A stretch of 64,000 nucleotides of DNA from Prunella strophiata (taxonomy: Eukaryota > Chordata > Aves > Passeriformes > Prunellidae), in the NCBI GenBank assembly GCA_036583965.1, contig JAZBQD010000022.1:1236001-1300000 (forward strand), in the 5' to 3' direction. The notes under the pieces were generated by a model. That model was given only the letters and a program-made list of their open reading frames with translations. It was not told the DNA's origin and did not search any database. The stretch's first letter is position 1, and each line of letters begins with the position of its first letter. The position numbers and the translations under genes are program-made. This document shows, piece by piece, positions 1-12,500 of the stretch.

Positions 1-3000
1 CTAGAAGCCCTGACTGGGTGAAGGTGAGCACTGCAGCCAGAGCTGGGGGGAAGAGCCTCCTTTAAAGAGAAGCACAAGCTCCTGGCTATGAAACCTCTCC
101 TCTCCCCAGTCCATGGGCAGCTCACACTTGTCTGCCAGCCTCTCAGAAACAGTCAGATCATACAGGAACAAAGGTGGATACAGAAGCTTTTGAACTACTT
201 CTAAGGGATCTGTGCATGTGAACTAACAAAGGCAAGTCTGTGGTCAGCAGGGTTAAATCCACCAGACACAGCCTGTGCTCCAGCAGAAAGTGGGAATGAG
301 GTGAAACTGTCTGTCTGGGATAATCATAAAAGCAATGGTAAATAAAGTGTTCTTCTGCCTCAAAATGTTTCATAGAACCATTAACAAATTCTCAGAAGGT
401 CTGGGTTCAAGAGATGAGATATCTTGGAAGATTTGGTCCAAGCAATGATAGTCTCTTTACCCTCCTATCTGTCTGTGGGTGACAGACCAGTCTCTAAGAA
501 ATTGCTCTTCCCCACATTCCCAGAATCTCTGTCCAGACTTGGGCGAGACTTGGCATCAGCTTCTTGCTCAATCACAGCCTGCAAAGCCATATTACAGAGT
601 ATCTCCTTTGTTAGTCTTCATTTCCAGAGGAAGGACAGCAAAAATGACTGATGAAACACAAGGAAATTATGTGGGAAGGCAAAAGAAATAGTTGGTGAAA
701 ATGCAGTTTCTGTAGGCTGGAGGTTGAAATCAGAAAAGAACACTTGGAACCTGTGCACTCTGATAAGAACATGAATATGTCTCTTGGACTCATTCCTTCC
801 TTCAGTCAAGGAGAGCTGGTATGATCTGTGCCTGGAGAGCCACTGGGAGAATTTGGGGGTTAGGCCTGTGCAGGGAAGGATTCGTCTCTGGCTCTCTGCT
901 ACAGGATTCAGCCAACACAAACAGTCCATGGATCAGAGCTCCTTGTCACTGATACTCTGTGTCAGACCAGTATGCCCATGGAAAATCAGTACCCTTTTCT
1001 AGGAACACTAAATTAGCCAAGGCCTGAGGATCTTCTCACTGGCTTTGAGTAGTAACTGAGTAACTAGTAGTAACTAGTATAACTGTGTTATATTCACAGT
1101 AATTACTGGCCATGGATGGGTAACAGCCTCAGTAGTTTGGTGTCACTGCAAGAAGAACACGTGGTGGTTTCAGTGTTTGCAGAGCTGCAGATCTGTGGTG
1201 GCTTTCCAGCACCAACCACCCCTGGATGTGGCTGCACTGCAGAGAGGCATCACTGAGATTTGTAAATTAAAACAGGTCACCACAGAGTGAAGTCACAATT
1301 TCCAGATATTTGTGTCCCTCTTGTTTTGGTTGCTTGCTTCCCCCCATTAGCTGCTGGGCTAAACTATGCAGGGGAAAGAACAGATTTCTTTCTTTAACAA
1401 AAAGCTTAATTATTTCCTTTTTTCTAGATGTTGTTGCAAAAGTGTAACTTCCTGTTAAGTGCTGAATTTTACAATGTAATAAATTGATACAGTGGCATGT
1501 AAACAAGCTGTGTAAATACATGTGCAGAGCTGTGCCTTTTACAGGGCAAAGAAGAATTTGCACAGAAGTGGTTTTCTGCAGAAATAATAATTTGCACAGT
1601 GTTACCCATTAGTACAATAAATGATATTGCAAGGTCTGAATTTACTGACAGCAGGTTGTGTATTTTCAGTACTATGTTTTGCTCAAATTAAAACCCAAAA
1701 AATATTTACTGGCCTTAGTTGCTACAAAAATCCAGTTATTAGGCCAGAGAGAGCTGTTAACTTCATACTAATCTGAGAAGAAATCCATTAAATTCCCAGT
1801 GCATCTTTTTACCCAGTCCTTGAGAAAAGGAATTGTTGAATTGATAAATGCCACTCACAGCCCTGGTCCAGCTCAGCTCTGGTTTTCCCAGGTGGAATGG
1901 TGGTGTGGAGCACTTCTTTAATGAGTCTGAAAGGTTGGGGGAGAGTACAATTGCAGCAGAAATGGCAGTAATATAAATTTCTGTCTATTAGGCCTGTCAG
2001 TATTTGATGCTCCAGTGGAAGTAATTTCTGGTCTGGGCTCTGTCTCCCTGCCATGGACAGGTCTGATGCTGGCAGGAATTTGTTTGGGGTGTGCTCCCCA
2101 CTGTGTGTGGAGGTGTTTCACCTGCAGCCTGTGCAAAAGCAGGGGAGGGGGACCTCACAGAGGCACAGGCCACCCCATTTACAGACTGCTTTCAGCTGGG
2201 CACAGAGCAGTTGCTACCAGGGATGGTATAAATCCTCCTTGCTCAGAAGGGGGTAAATCCCTGTGGGAGCAGGACAAACTCCACCCAAGCATTGAGGTGA
2301 CTGAGGGGTGACAGTGCTGGAGCTGTGGGCAGTGCCACCCGTGTCAGGGCTGGCAGCTGGGGCAGGGAGCAGGGCACAGACCCATCAGTAACACCAGCTC
2401 AGCTGCTGCCAGCTGCTCGGGATGCAGCCTGGAGGGAGAACCGGGGTTAAAGATGTGAGAAGTAGAGAAAAGAGGAGAAAAGTGCTCCTTCCAAACTCTG
2501 GGCTTACCTCTTCACACTGATGTTATGACCCTTCCCAATGGTAATTTATGTCAAATTGCATTTTAAACACAGTGACAGAGTGATGTAATTAGCTCTGGCT
2601 TGCTGAGGTTAGAAACAAAAAAAATCATAAATCATCTACTTTCAATTAAAATCTCTCCTTCCAAGCACTAATAAGTCCCTGAAGACCATGCACATGTACA
2701 CACCCAACTTCTTTCAGTCACCTGGGCATCTTTGCCATCATGACACCTAAGTATGAAGCCTGATTCTTGGTTTGATTTGTGTCTTTTCCTCCTTTTCCTT
2801 TAGATGAAGACTGTTCCTACAGGTGCCTAAGCTTTCTTCCAACAGACAAAAAGAGCAAACACTTATAGGAAAGCAGCCTAATTATGGGGAGTTTTTGAAC
2901 AGCCAGGAGGAAAAGGTAGCTTGAAAGCCAAAATATCTTGGAGGCCCCTTGTGCATCCATAGTATATTTGATAAATTGACTTTTGCTTCCAGGGCACACT

Positions 3001-5029
3001 TCAGCTTCTTCATTAGTATAATGATCCTTTGTCTTCTCTTCCCAAACTTAGATAATTTGAATAAAAAAATAAGTTTTATGAAATGTAGCCATTAATAGAG
3101 TCAATAAATTTTAAGCTGTGATTAAATATCACTTGCAGCCATCCCATCCCTCTCTGCTGTAGATCAAAATATATTCAGTATTCCTAAAATACATTGTCCA
3201 TTGTCTGTTTGACAGGAATAATCCAGTGTGCTGGTGAGTACCAAGATGACCTGAAAGTTTTTCTAGTACATAATCCTCTCTTATATTCTGCATTATGTAT
3301 GAACTCAGAGACAGAATATCTGCATTATCTTAAATAAACTAGGTAAAATGTATTTCAAAAAGCTTCTTGAGTCAAAAAGTAGCAAATCATTGTATGTATT
3401 TCCATATTTGTATAGTTTCATTATATTCTTGTTCTAAGTTACTTTTAAGTCTCTTTCATATTTAAAAAATGAACTACACACCTATCATGCAAAATGTAAA
3501 GAAGTATGTTCAACTAGTTCAAATTAGATATACAGTAAAAATACACTTCCAAAGAAATATCATTTCCATTTTTGTTCATGTTTTTAACAGAATTTCAGAC
3601 TAATACATCAAATGTGGAACTGTACAAGAATGTGAAGAAACATTAGGATTGCAGTAGTAAAAAAATGTACAGCATTCAAAACCAACAAGCTCTAAACAAC
3701 CAAACAATACCACAGGATTGAAACAGTCATGGGGACAACATAGGTCATTGGAGCCAGAGTGAATCCTAATGCACCTACATAAAGACCCTACATAGAATAT
3801 TGTCTCTTATTTATATGCAAAATCCCTGATTTGATTAAACCAGACAATTCCTCTAATTGTCTCGTATAGGTTTCAGATAAGATTAACATGAGAGTGTTCC
3901 CTTTCATGAAGGTCAGGTGTTTGAAAAGGCAATATTGAGAATTGATTTGAAAGGTATTTCCATCCACATGGATTCAGGTAGTTAAGATACAGGATCACAA
4001 ATAATAGCAGTACAATTTTAAAGAACCATTGGAATTGTTCTCTGCTACATTTGCCATAACACTTCAGATTTCAGGATTCAATATTTTTAAACTGTTCACA
4101 GGTTAATACACAGGGTTTTAATTATGGGCTGTAACCATTTAACAGTGGACCAAAATTGCCTTTAAAATAAAAAAAAAGATACAGCTTACCATGAAAAAAA
4201 TAATCTCCAAGGTGATTGACAATGAACAAAATGTTACAAACAGCAGAATCTCCGTGTCAGAACAGCTTTGAAAGGCAGATATGTACCTGTTACAGTCCAC
4301 CAACCAGCACAACATCCTTATTAGACATTTGGATTACGAGGAAAAATGTCCTGGATAAACCTGTAACATTTATAAATTCAACACAAATCATCTTTTTTAA
4401 TGTCTCATCACTGTGCACAAACTCAACAGACCCTGCCACCCCGTGGGTTTGGTGACCAGATCCCAATCCCTCTCACAGATCTCAGCTAGTTCCCATCTTT
4501 GAGGACTGTCTTGCTTTGCCCATAGCTCACCTCTGGGGTTTTTTAAGCTGAAGTGCTAAAAAGGTTAATAAATGACCCAATTATGTCAGCTTTTCTATCC
4601 CATAGTCCTCATGCTCTGAAATCTCTCCCTGATCTTGATAGGAATTTGGCTTGCACAAGAATAGCAAATTTGCAGCTCAGAAAGGTGAATAAATGTAGCA
4701 CTTTTAAAACCAAAACACGGTTAGGAAAAAGTTCAGCCTACAAAATCATCTTCAATGCCCTGAGAAGGGCAAAGAACACAAATCTTGGCATCTATCTTGC
4801 TGTTTATTTGGAATAATCTTTTAGTAATTCTGACCCAATGGGAATGAGGGATTAGTTTTAGAAAGCTGGCCAGTACAACCCAACATCTGACTGAAAGAAC
4901 TGATTGGAACAGGTTTGAAAAGGAACAACCATCTGCATCTTATGTACCACTCCAAACCTCTAAACCTACTGGGCAAACAGCAGAGTGTAGGCTTGTTCTT
5001 ATACATATTTAAACTTTACTGAGGTATTT
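1..5029. other. LHX2 downstream intergenic DNA
   Basis: No convincing gene, RNA gene or recent repeat was recognised. Base composition is mixed to AT-rich, with a slightly GC-richer patch at about 2.0-2.45 kb. Open frames here are short (under 100 codons) and unlike any protein I know. Confidence 0.6.
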
Positions 5030-6244
5030 CTTTTATTACAGAAAAGCAATTTTAAAAACAATAGGAAAAAACCTCAAAATATGAGTTATATTCTGCAGAG
5101 ATTTTTGGGGAGAATTAATTCAATTGTGTTGAAAGGTCCATAATCATTAAAGGAATAACCACTTTTAGTGTCAATAATATATTTTTCCTTGGCTTTTTAT
5201 TCCTTCAAAACATTACAAAAAATGTAAGGCTGTGACTTTATAAAACATAATTTTGCCTCAACTTTGCCCACCGGTGTTGTAAAATAACCTGAAATACTTC
5301 TGCCTTTTTCCTAGGGCAAACCTCTCCCAGTGTCCACCCTGGTGATGGACCAGCTGTGGGACCCTGCTGGCCTCCTCCAGGACATGGGAAAGCCACACCC
5401 TGCACAAAAGCAAGATTCATGCATGCTGGCCAAAGTCAGGTTTCCTTCACGTGGCAAAATGAAACATAGTTCTTATATTTGAGTTTTAACATTATCTGAG
5501 AACTTCTACCTGCAACTAACATTATTTCTCTACAATGAAGATACCTAGACTGTTGTACAAGCTGGATTTCTCACTCATAAATACTTTGGGAATCAGAGGG
5601 ATGTGTACATCATATTTAGGGTTTTTCCTAGGCAGACACTGTGTTTGAAGTGCATTTTTCTAACCCTTTTAGATCCAGTCAGCCTACCTCGATTGTGACA
5701 CTAATGTTAAACGTAACTGCAGCCATTACCAAGTAGTTTCCATAAGTGGTTTTATTACTGGTTAGATTTTACAAATTCTGGTATTCGAACAGACTTCGAC
5801 CTTAAAATTCTAAAACAACAAAGCAACCAATGAAAGGCTTAGGACTATTCAAAGTAACAAACTCTTTAACATTTTTGCCCTGGTCATAAATATACAGAGA
5901 GAAAAAGAGAGAAGTGGACATGGAATCCAAAGAATGTAGATAAAACAGTATATAAGGCACATGGCAGTCTTTGAAAATACAGAAGCTTTAGCCAACTTAA
6001 ATTAATTGCTGTTTCCCTTGCTCAGTCCACAAAACTGTACAGTTACACAAATGTTGTGTTGCAATAGATCTTCCAAGTTATTCTTCAGTCCATACTCCAT
6101 AATACCAGAACACTACATTTCCTTCTGTTTTTTAGGAGAGATCCTAATTGTGGTTAGTCAGTTGCTCAAAGCCTCTATTAAAATACACTTGGAATTTCAG
6201 CTAAGAATAATTTCTTTTTTAAAGAAATTATTAAGAAAGAGTCA
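5030..6244 (-). other. LHX2: Probable LHX2 3' UTR with candidate poly(A) signals
   Basis: AT-rich DNA directly after the LHX2 stop. AATAAA hexamers on the minus strand occur at 5756-5751, 5201-5196 and 5037-5032. I cannot tell which is used, so the lower boundary is a guess. Confidence 0.4.
6206..6232 (-). other. Perfect 12-bp inverted repeat in the proximal LHX2 3' UTR
   Basis: AATAATTTCTTT (6206-6217) and its exact reverse complement (6221-6232) flank a 3-nt loop, 13 nt from the LHX2 stop codon. The stem has only one G-C pair per arm, so an RNA hairpin would be weak. Confidence 0.5.
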
Positions 6245-6532
6245 TCAGAAAAGATTTGTAAGAGTTGTCTGTGAAGGACTTCGAGATTCATGAACCTCAA
6301 GACTTCCGGGCACTGATGTCAGGACCGACGTCACAGTTGGCATAGTGGGATTAGTCAAGTCTGTTAAAGTAGTGGGAGTGCTGGATGGACTCATGGAGGC
6401 ATTGGATATTTCTGAGGCAGGACCTGATGGGGTCCCTGCTTGGAGTGTTGAGTCTGAAGTCTTATCCACCCCTGTGTTTTCTTGACGTAAGAGGTTCCGT
6501 CTGAATTTGGCTCGAGCATTTTGAAACCAAAC
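6245..6532 (-). CDS. LHX2: LHX2 coding exon 5 (recognition helix, C-terminus, stop)
   Basis: Follows the acceptor TGTTTCAG and starts VWFQNARAKFRRNLL, the DNA-recognition helix. The S/T/P-rich tail TPSGPASEISNASMSPSSTP and the terminal SPSQTTLTNLF are LHX2-type. It gives 95 residues plus the stop at 6247-6245. Confidence 0.97.
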   Translation of the reverse strand, partial: VWFQNARAKFRRNLLRQENTGVDKTSDSTLQAGTPSGPASEISNASMSPSSTPTTLTDLTNPTMPTVTSVLTSVPGSLEVHESRSPSQTTLTNLF

Positions 6533-9500
6533 CTGAAACAGTTTAATATAACAGGGCAGCATTTAAAGACCTGCAGTGTTTAAAAATGCAAAAGCATATT
6601 CACAAATTCATCAATGCTGGAATTGGGAAATATGTTTTAACTGGTAACATATTAGAAAAGTAGCTCTAGCCATGAGAAATGGCCTCTGCCTGCAGAATAT
6701 TCCTTCTTCCCTGTCCTTTGATCCCTGCAAACACTCTGCCCAGGCAGGAGTGGGCTAAGCATGGAGGCTGGCAGGCTGACTGCACAAGGTATGAGGAAGG
6801 ATACCTCAGAAATTTGGCAGTGTGCAGGATCCTCGAGAGCCCTCGATCCCAGCAGCATTGGTCTGGGTGAGGCCAACACCAAGCACCTGATGAACACAAA
6901 GCCAGGAGTTTCCCCCCTTGTATCTCACATCCATCTCCCACTAAAGTGCTGCTGGCACAGCCCAGGGCACCCTGCCTTCCCACGGGCTCCTGCTGCCCCA
7001 GGAGCTTCCCTCACGTGCCTGCAGTGCTCCCCTCTTTGGAAAGGGCTGTCCTTCCTTCTTGCTCTTCTCTTATTCTTTCTCAAATGCTCTGGCTTCCTTC
7101 ACCTATGCCTGTTTCCTTTATCAACTGTTTTCAGCATTGTTATAACATTGGGAAAAGGGGCTGGAAAGGTATTAAAGACCTACATTACATCAAAAGCTGT
7201 GATTTCAGTAGGAATAGCAACCACACAGAATTTTTTCCCCCAAGGTTTCTACTTCTTGCATTCTTTGCTTATCTGAGTGAAGGACAGGGAAAGTGAGTGT
7301 GTGGGACTCCTGAGGACACAGTAGCCAGTGCAGGGATTCTGCTCCTGGCTCTGGAGCTGCCTGGTCCTGCCCCGGGACGGGCCCTGAGCCGAGTGCCGGG
7401 AGGGAGGCAGGGAGGGAGCGCCGCAGGACGGCGGGCGGAGCTGGCGGTGCCCCCGCTGCAGCCCCAGCTGATGGACCTGCCTCGGCTGCTTCACCTCTCT
7501 CCGCCTTCCTTCACGTCTAGGGATGCTCCAGCTCCAAATTCCCCTATCGAGCACTCTTCCTTCCTTGGAAAGCTTTCTCCCCCAGCCAAAGATCTTTAAT
7601 GTGCACGCCCTGTCTCTCACGCTCTCTCCAGGGAATGCCACAAGGAAATAATCCTCAGGCACAAATTCAAGGGCCACGCATAAATCACATCCCTACAGGT
7701 CCTTCCTTCTGAAAGCTCAGTATTTTAGACCTGTTTATGTTGGCTTTTGCTTTGTTAGAACACCTCATTTAAAGGCTATTTATCAGTTTCATATACAAAT
7801 ATTCCCATGATTTTATAAGAGTCCAGTATAGCAGTGACCCTGCTACAGAAAGCAACGTGGTCAAAAAGGGGCAAACCCCAAAGTGATGTTTGTTCCCGGG
7901 GCTGTTCCCAGGCTGTGGGGTTGTTCCTGGGGTTGTTCCCGGGCTGTGGGGCTGTTCCCGGGGCTGTTCCCAGGCTGTGGGGTTGTTCCCGGGCTGTGGG
8001 GGTTGTTCCCGGGGCTGTTCCCAGGCTGTGGGGTTGTTCCCGGGGCTGTGGGGTTGTTCCTGGGGTTGTTCCCGGGGCTGTGGGGTTGTTCCTGGGGTTG
8101 TTCCCAGGCTGTGGGGTTGTTCCGGGCTGGTGGTGTTGTTTCCCGGGCTGTGGGGTTGTTCCCGGGCCGGGCTGTGGGGGTTGTTTCCCGGGGCTGTTCC
8201 CAGGCTGTGGGAGGGTTGTTCCCGGAGCTGTGGGGTCTGTTCCGGGGCTGTTCCCCGGGCTTGTGGGTTTTTCCCGGGCTGTTCCCAGGCTGTGGGGTTG
8301 TTCCCGGAGCTGTGGGGTTGTTCCCGGGGCTGTTCCCGGGCTGTGGGGTTGTTCCTGGGGTTGTTCCCGGGCTGTGGGGTTGTTCCCGGGGCTGTTCCCA
8401 GGCCCTTACCCCGGCAGGGACAGCGGCGTGCGGGGCTGGAGCCGGGGCTGCCCCGCCGCTCCCGGGGGCCGCTCAGGCCGTGCACCTGGAAGGGCATGGC
8501 AGAAATAACCACCCAGACACACAGAACTGGAAGAATCCTTCCAGAAGGACTTCTCTCACATCAATTACACAATTCCTTCAGGACTGAGGAATAAACAAAA
8601 TCGTTGGGAAGTATTTAGTGGGTTTCTGTCCAACTGGATCAGTACAAGGCTGAGCTATTTCAAATCAAAGGGGAAAATACAGACCAAAACTCCCAGTGAA
8701 AAATGAAAAGCAGCTGCAAGAGCCACCCCTGCTGCTGCCACACTCCGGTGAGCGGGGCTGGATGCGTGGAGCTGGGCACTCAGCAGTTAGGCAGAATAAT
8801 ATTTACTGAGGTGAAAAGATTGCACTCCCTCTTCAGTGATCTGTGGAACAAATTCTTTGTCTCCACCAAGTCAAATAGGAATGAAATAACATCGCCATAT
8901 GATAAGGGAGTGTTGAAAATAAACACACTAAGTGTTGCGAGGGATTTTGGATACTGAAGTTAATGGGATCATCACCTCAGATAACTTTATTTTCTGGTTT
9001 GTAACACCTCCATTGCTGCATCTGTTACATATTAGCTGTGTGAACAGCTTCTGCTCAAAACAAATTTTTAAACCAATTTTGCTCATTCACACAGCTACCT
9101 GGAGACATTTAGGTTCTCTGAATTTCACTAAGTGGTAAGTGGAGAAACAAAACATAGAGGATGTAACAGCACAACGCAGACTGTGTTCACTCATAGCACA
9201 CACATTGTCATGACTCTGCTGTAATTAATAACTGTTCAGTCAAGAGGTGTTTAATGAATGGGGGCTCAGGAAGAGCCTGCAGCCCAAAGCCAACCTTCAC
9301 TAAAGTGCAGCATAGGTCCCCACGTGGGATGGGAATATTTTAGGCTTGTTTACTACTGGAAACTGGACCAGCAGAGTCCAAATGCATGCAGTGATTTCTG
9401 TAGGGTTCTGGTAGTGACTTTACTGGGGACTGATTCAAGAAAAAATAGGTAGTGTACAAGACACACAGTGAAAAATGATGCTTTGTGTTCCCAAAGTGCT

Positions 9501-12500
9501 TAGGCTGTGGATAATCTTATTCCAGACGCCTAGGGAGAGAAGAGGTACATACCTATAGCTAAGACATCACACCTCCTCAGGACTATCTACCTTCACCTTC
9601 CCTTTCTAAATTCACAGAAAGAAAGATCAGCTCCCCAGAGAGCAGCATTTATGCCAGTTAGGTTAGTTAGCTCACAATTAGCTGGGGCCATTAATTACTA
9701 ATGATAGCTTACAATAATGGGCTTGTGTTCCCCAGCTGTAGTACAAGAGATATATTAATTAAATTGCAAATGTAAACTTAAATTGGAAAGAAACAAAACA
9801 AAAATAGGTGTAAAAAATATAAATAAGTTTGCTATGGTTCTATTATGGCTACTTTGAGAGAACAGTGTGCATTACAAAGGTGTTGAAGGAAATGCATTCT
9901 GAGAAGCAGAGTGTTACATTTCCAGGCCATCCCACCACTGGACATGTGCAGCTGGTGACAAATTGTATATAAAGCAAAGACATCTGTCAGGGCTTCCAAC
10001 TCCAGTATCACAGAGCATTTAGAAAATCCTCAAATTCTCTGCTCATCTACCAAGTCCCCTCATGACATGTCATGTGGAGCTGTCTCTACAGCAAGGGCAC
10101 TGCTGCTGTTCCCTAAATCACCAGGAGCTCAGCTCTGTATGTTTAGAAGTACACCTTTCTCCTGATCTGCTCCCTACATTTCCTCTGAAAATAAATTCTA
10201 TGAAATGTGTCCACAGAGCTGGGATCCTTCACCAGCTGAATGGAGATGTGAACACACAGAAAATCCCACAGCCCACAAACACCTGCTGGGGAGTGTGGCA
10301 GAGTTCTGGCTCCTGGCAAGTGTGCCTGTACTCCTGCAAACACCTCTGGGGTGTGGGACAGGCTGCTGCTAATGATGCTTGTTTCCAGCAATAGTGTCAG
10401 TGAATCACTTTGTGCTCAATAAGTGACACAGATGGAATGCCAGCCTTTCTGGCTCCAAAGAATTAACAAGTGACACTGTCTCAGTAAGCAACATCATGAT
10501 GAGTTTTCCCAGCAAAGAGCAACCCTAAAACTCATATATATGAACTTAATTGTCACTCACAGGTAGAGATAAACCAATTGGGCAGAAAGGTACTAAAACA
10601 TACGAAATACAAGTTTGTGTTCTCATGGCCCAAATTAATTTTCAAACAAAAACATCCATGACTAGAGAGTGCTCATAAGAGGCAGGAAAACTCAAGTGAT
10701 ACCAGACAAAGTATCACTCCATTTTCTAGAATTGCCTCCAATCATCCTCAGGGAACAGTCCTCACCACAAACTTTTGCCTTCTACCACTGCAGCTAAAGG
10801 AGTCTGGACACAAAGGAGTATTTAACTCTGAAAGTAACACCAAATACCAAAATGATAACAAAACTTTGGCGGAATTGTAAAGTTCTGCAACAAACAAAAG
10901 AACCACAAAGCACCTTAAAACTGCAAATGGTGACATGTAAGACGAAATGAAGAAGCAGTGAAGCAAGGAAGAAACTGAAAGAGGAACAGAAGCGTAATGG
11001 GGTGAAGTCCAATTTTGGAGACAAGGAAATATGCTCTGAATAGGAAGAAACAGAGACAATAACTTAGAAAAAAAAGATGCAAGGAAAGACCCATTCAGTG
11101 AAAAGAGAAGAGATGAAAATCAAAGTTGGTATGGAGTGACAAGAGAGGACAAAAAGATAATAGAAAGACACTTCCTAGACACTGATGTGCCATTTCTCAG
11201 GTAATTCAGGTGTGAATGGGCAGACCTGGTATTACCAAAGTGTCTAAATTCTGAGGGTAAAATAGAGGAGAAGGGTCAGTCTAAGGATAGATCAATGCAG
11301 TAAATTACTTCAGCCATGTGTGTGGTTTAAGGACACCACATCAGGTGCTGGGATGTTCACTCTGCCAGAGGAATCTGTTCCTCCACAGCAAATCAGCCTC
11401 AGAAAAACAAACCCAATCCAGCTATGAGGACATAGCCACAAGAAATCATTACATGCAGTTTGTCATTTTACTGGGAAGCCTACAAAACCTTTGTTCCTTC
11501 TTCTGGTAGGTGTTAGCTCTGAAAGCTCCAGGATCCCTCCAGTGAATTCAGTTTTCCTCAGTAGTTGTCTCCTGCCCTCCACTTGCCTGTGACTTGTGAG
11601 CTGTCCACGATGCTTCCCAGGATGGGGCTCGCAGCCCTACCTGTCTCTAGGAAGGTCACAAATCCTTTTTCTACAATTAAGACCCATTTCAAACTTTCAG
11701 CAATAAATCCTGGAATGCCATGGCTCCTACATGCCCAAGTTTATCTCTAGTACAGGCATTTGGGTAAGTGCTCATTAAAATTGACTTCTTGAGTCAGAAC
11801 TATAAATTAAAATGCAGCTAAATCAACTAATACTGTTCTCTTTCCTTCCCACAATAGCTCAAATGGATTGTGTTCCCATGAGCAAGAAAAAGTACTTTTA
11901 AAATGCAGTTTCGTTTCATTCTAAGTTACTAAATTATGAGTAAAAGTTTTTGAAAAAAAATTTTTATGTCCACTTCAGTTATGAGCTAAAAGCCCTCCTC
12001 CTTGTCCTGATAAAATTAATTCAAATTGTTGATTAATTTCTTACAGAGATAAGCATTGATATGTTTTCTGAATTTCTAAACTAAAAGCTCTCTATTTACA
12101 GTGAGCACACTAACTAAAAAAAGTCTTTTGTTTTGTACAGCAGCCTGGAAGCTATAACATGCACCAGAATTAAAGAACCAGGAAAACAAGCAGGGCCCCA
12201 AACCTTCAAAATTCTTGTAAAATTTAGAACCCAAGTGATCTGCTTGAGAGAAACTGAAAAGAAATAACTCTTCTCATACTTTCTGGGAATTAACTTTGTC
12301 TCAGAAAAGGTACGAACGTTTAAGAATATCTTGAAAACCAGCAAAAGCCATGGCTTTTTAAATATAAAATTGATATTTTGATTACTTTCCAAGGCAAAAG
12401 ACAGCTCTTACCTGAAGAACTCTTTTGGTGAGGCCAGTTTTCTGAGCTAGCTGTTTCAAGTCCTTGGCATCAGGATTGTGGTTAATAGCAAAGTATGACT

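Larger units (their letters stand above)
6533..12411 (-). other. LHX2: LHX2 intron 4
   Basis: Phase-0 intron with GTAAGA donor and TTTCAG acceptor, splitting homeodomain codons 46 and 47. It contains a GC-rich patch at about 7.34-7.50 kb, the minisatellite at 7.88-8.40 kb, and an AT-rich stretch at 9.66-9.77 kb with several TAATTA sites. No internal exon was recognised. Confidence 0.9.

Noticed and set aside
7769..8594. Open frames of 224-247 codons on both strands, rich in G/L/F or Q/P/N
   Set aside because: They follow the minisatellite period and lie inside LHX2 intron 4. Several overlapping phases are open at once.
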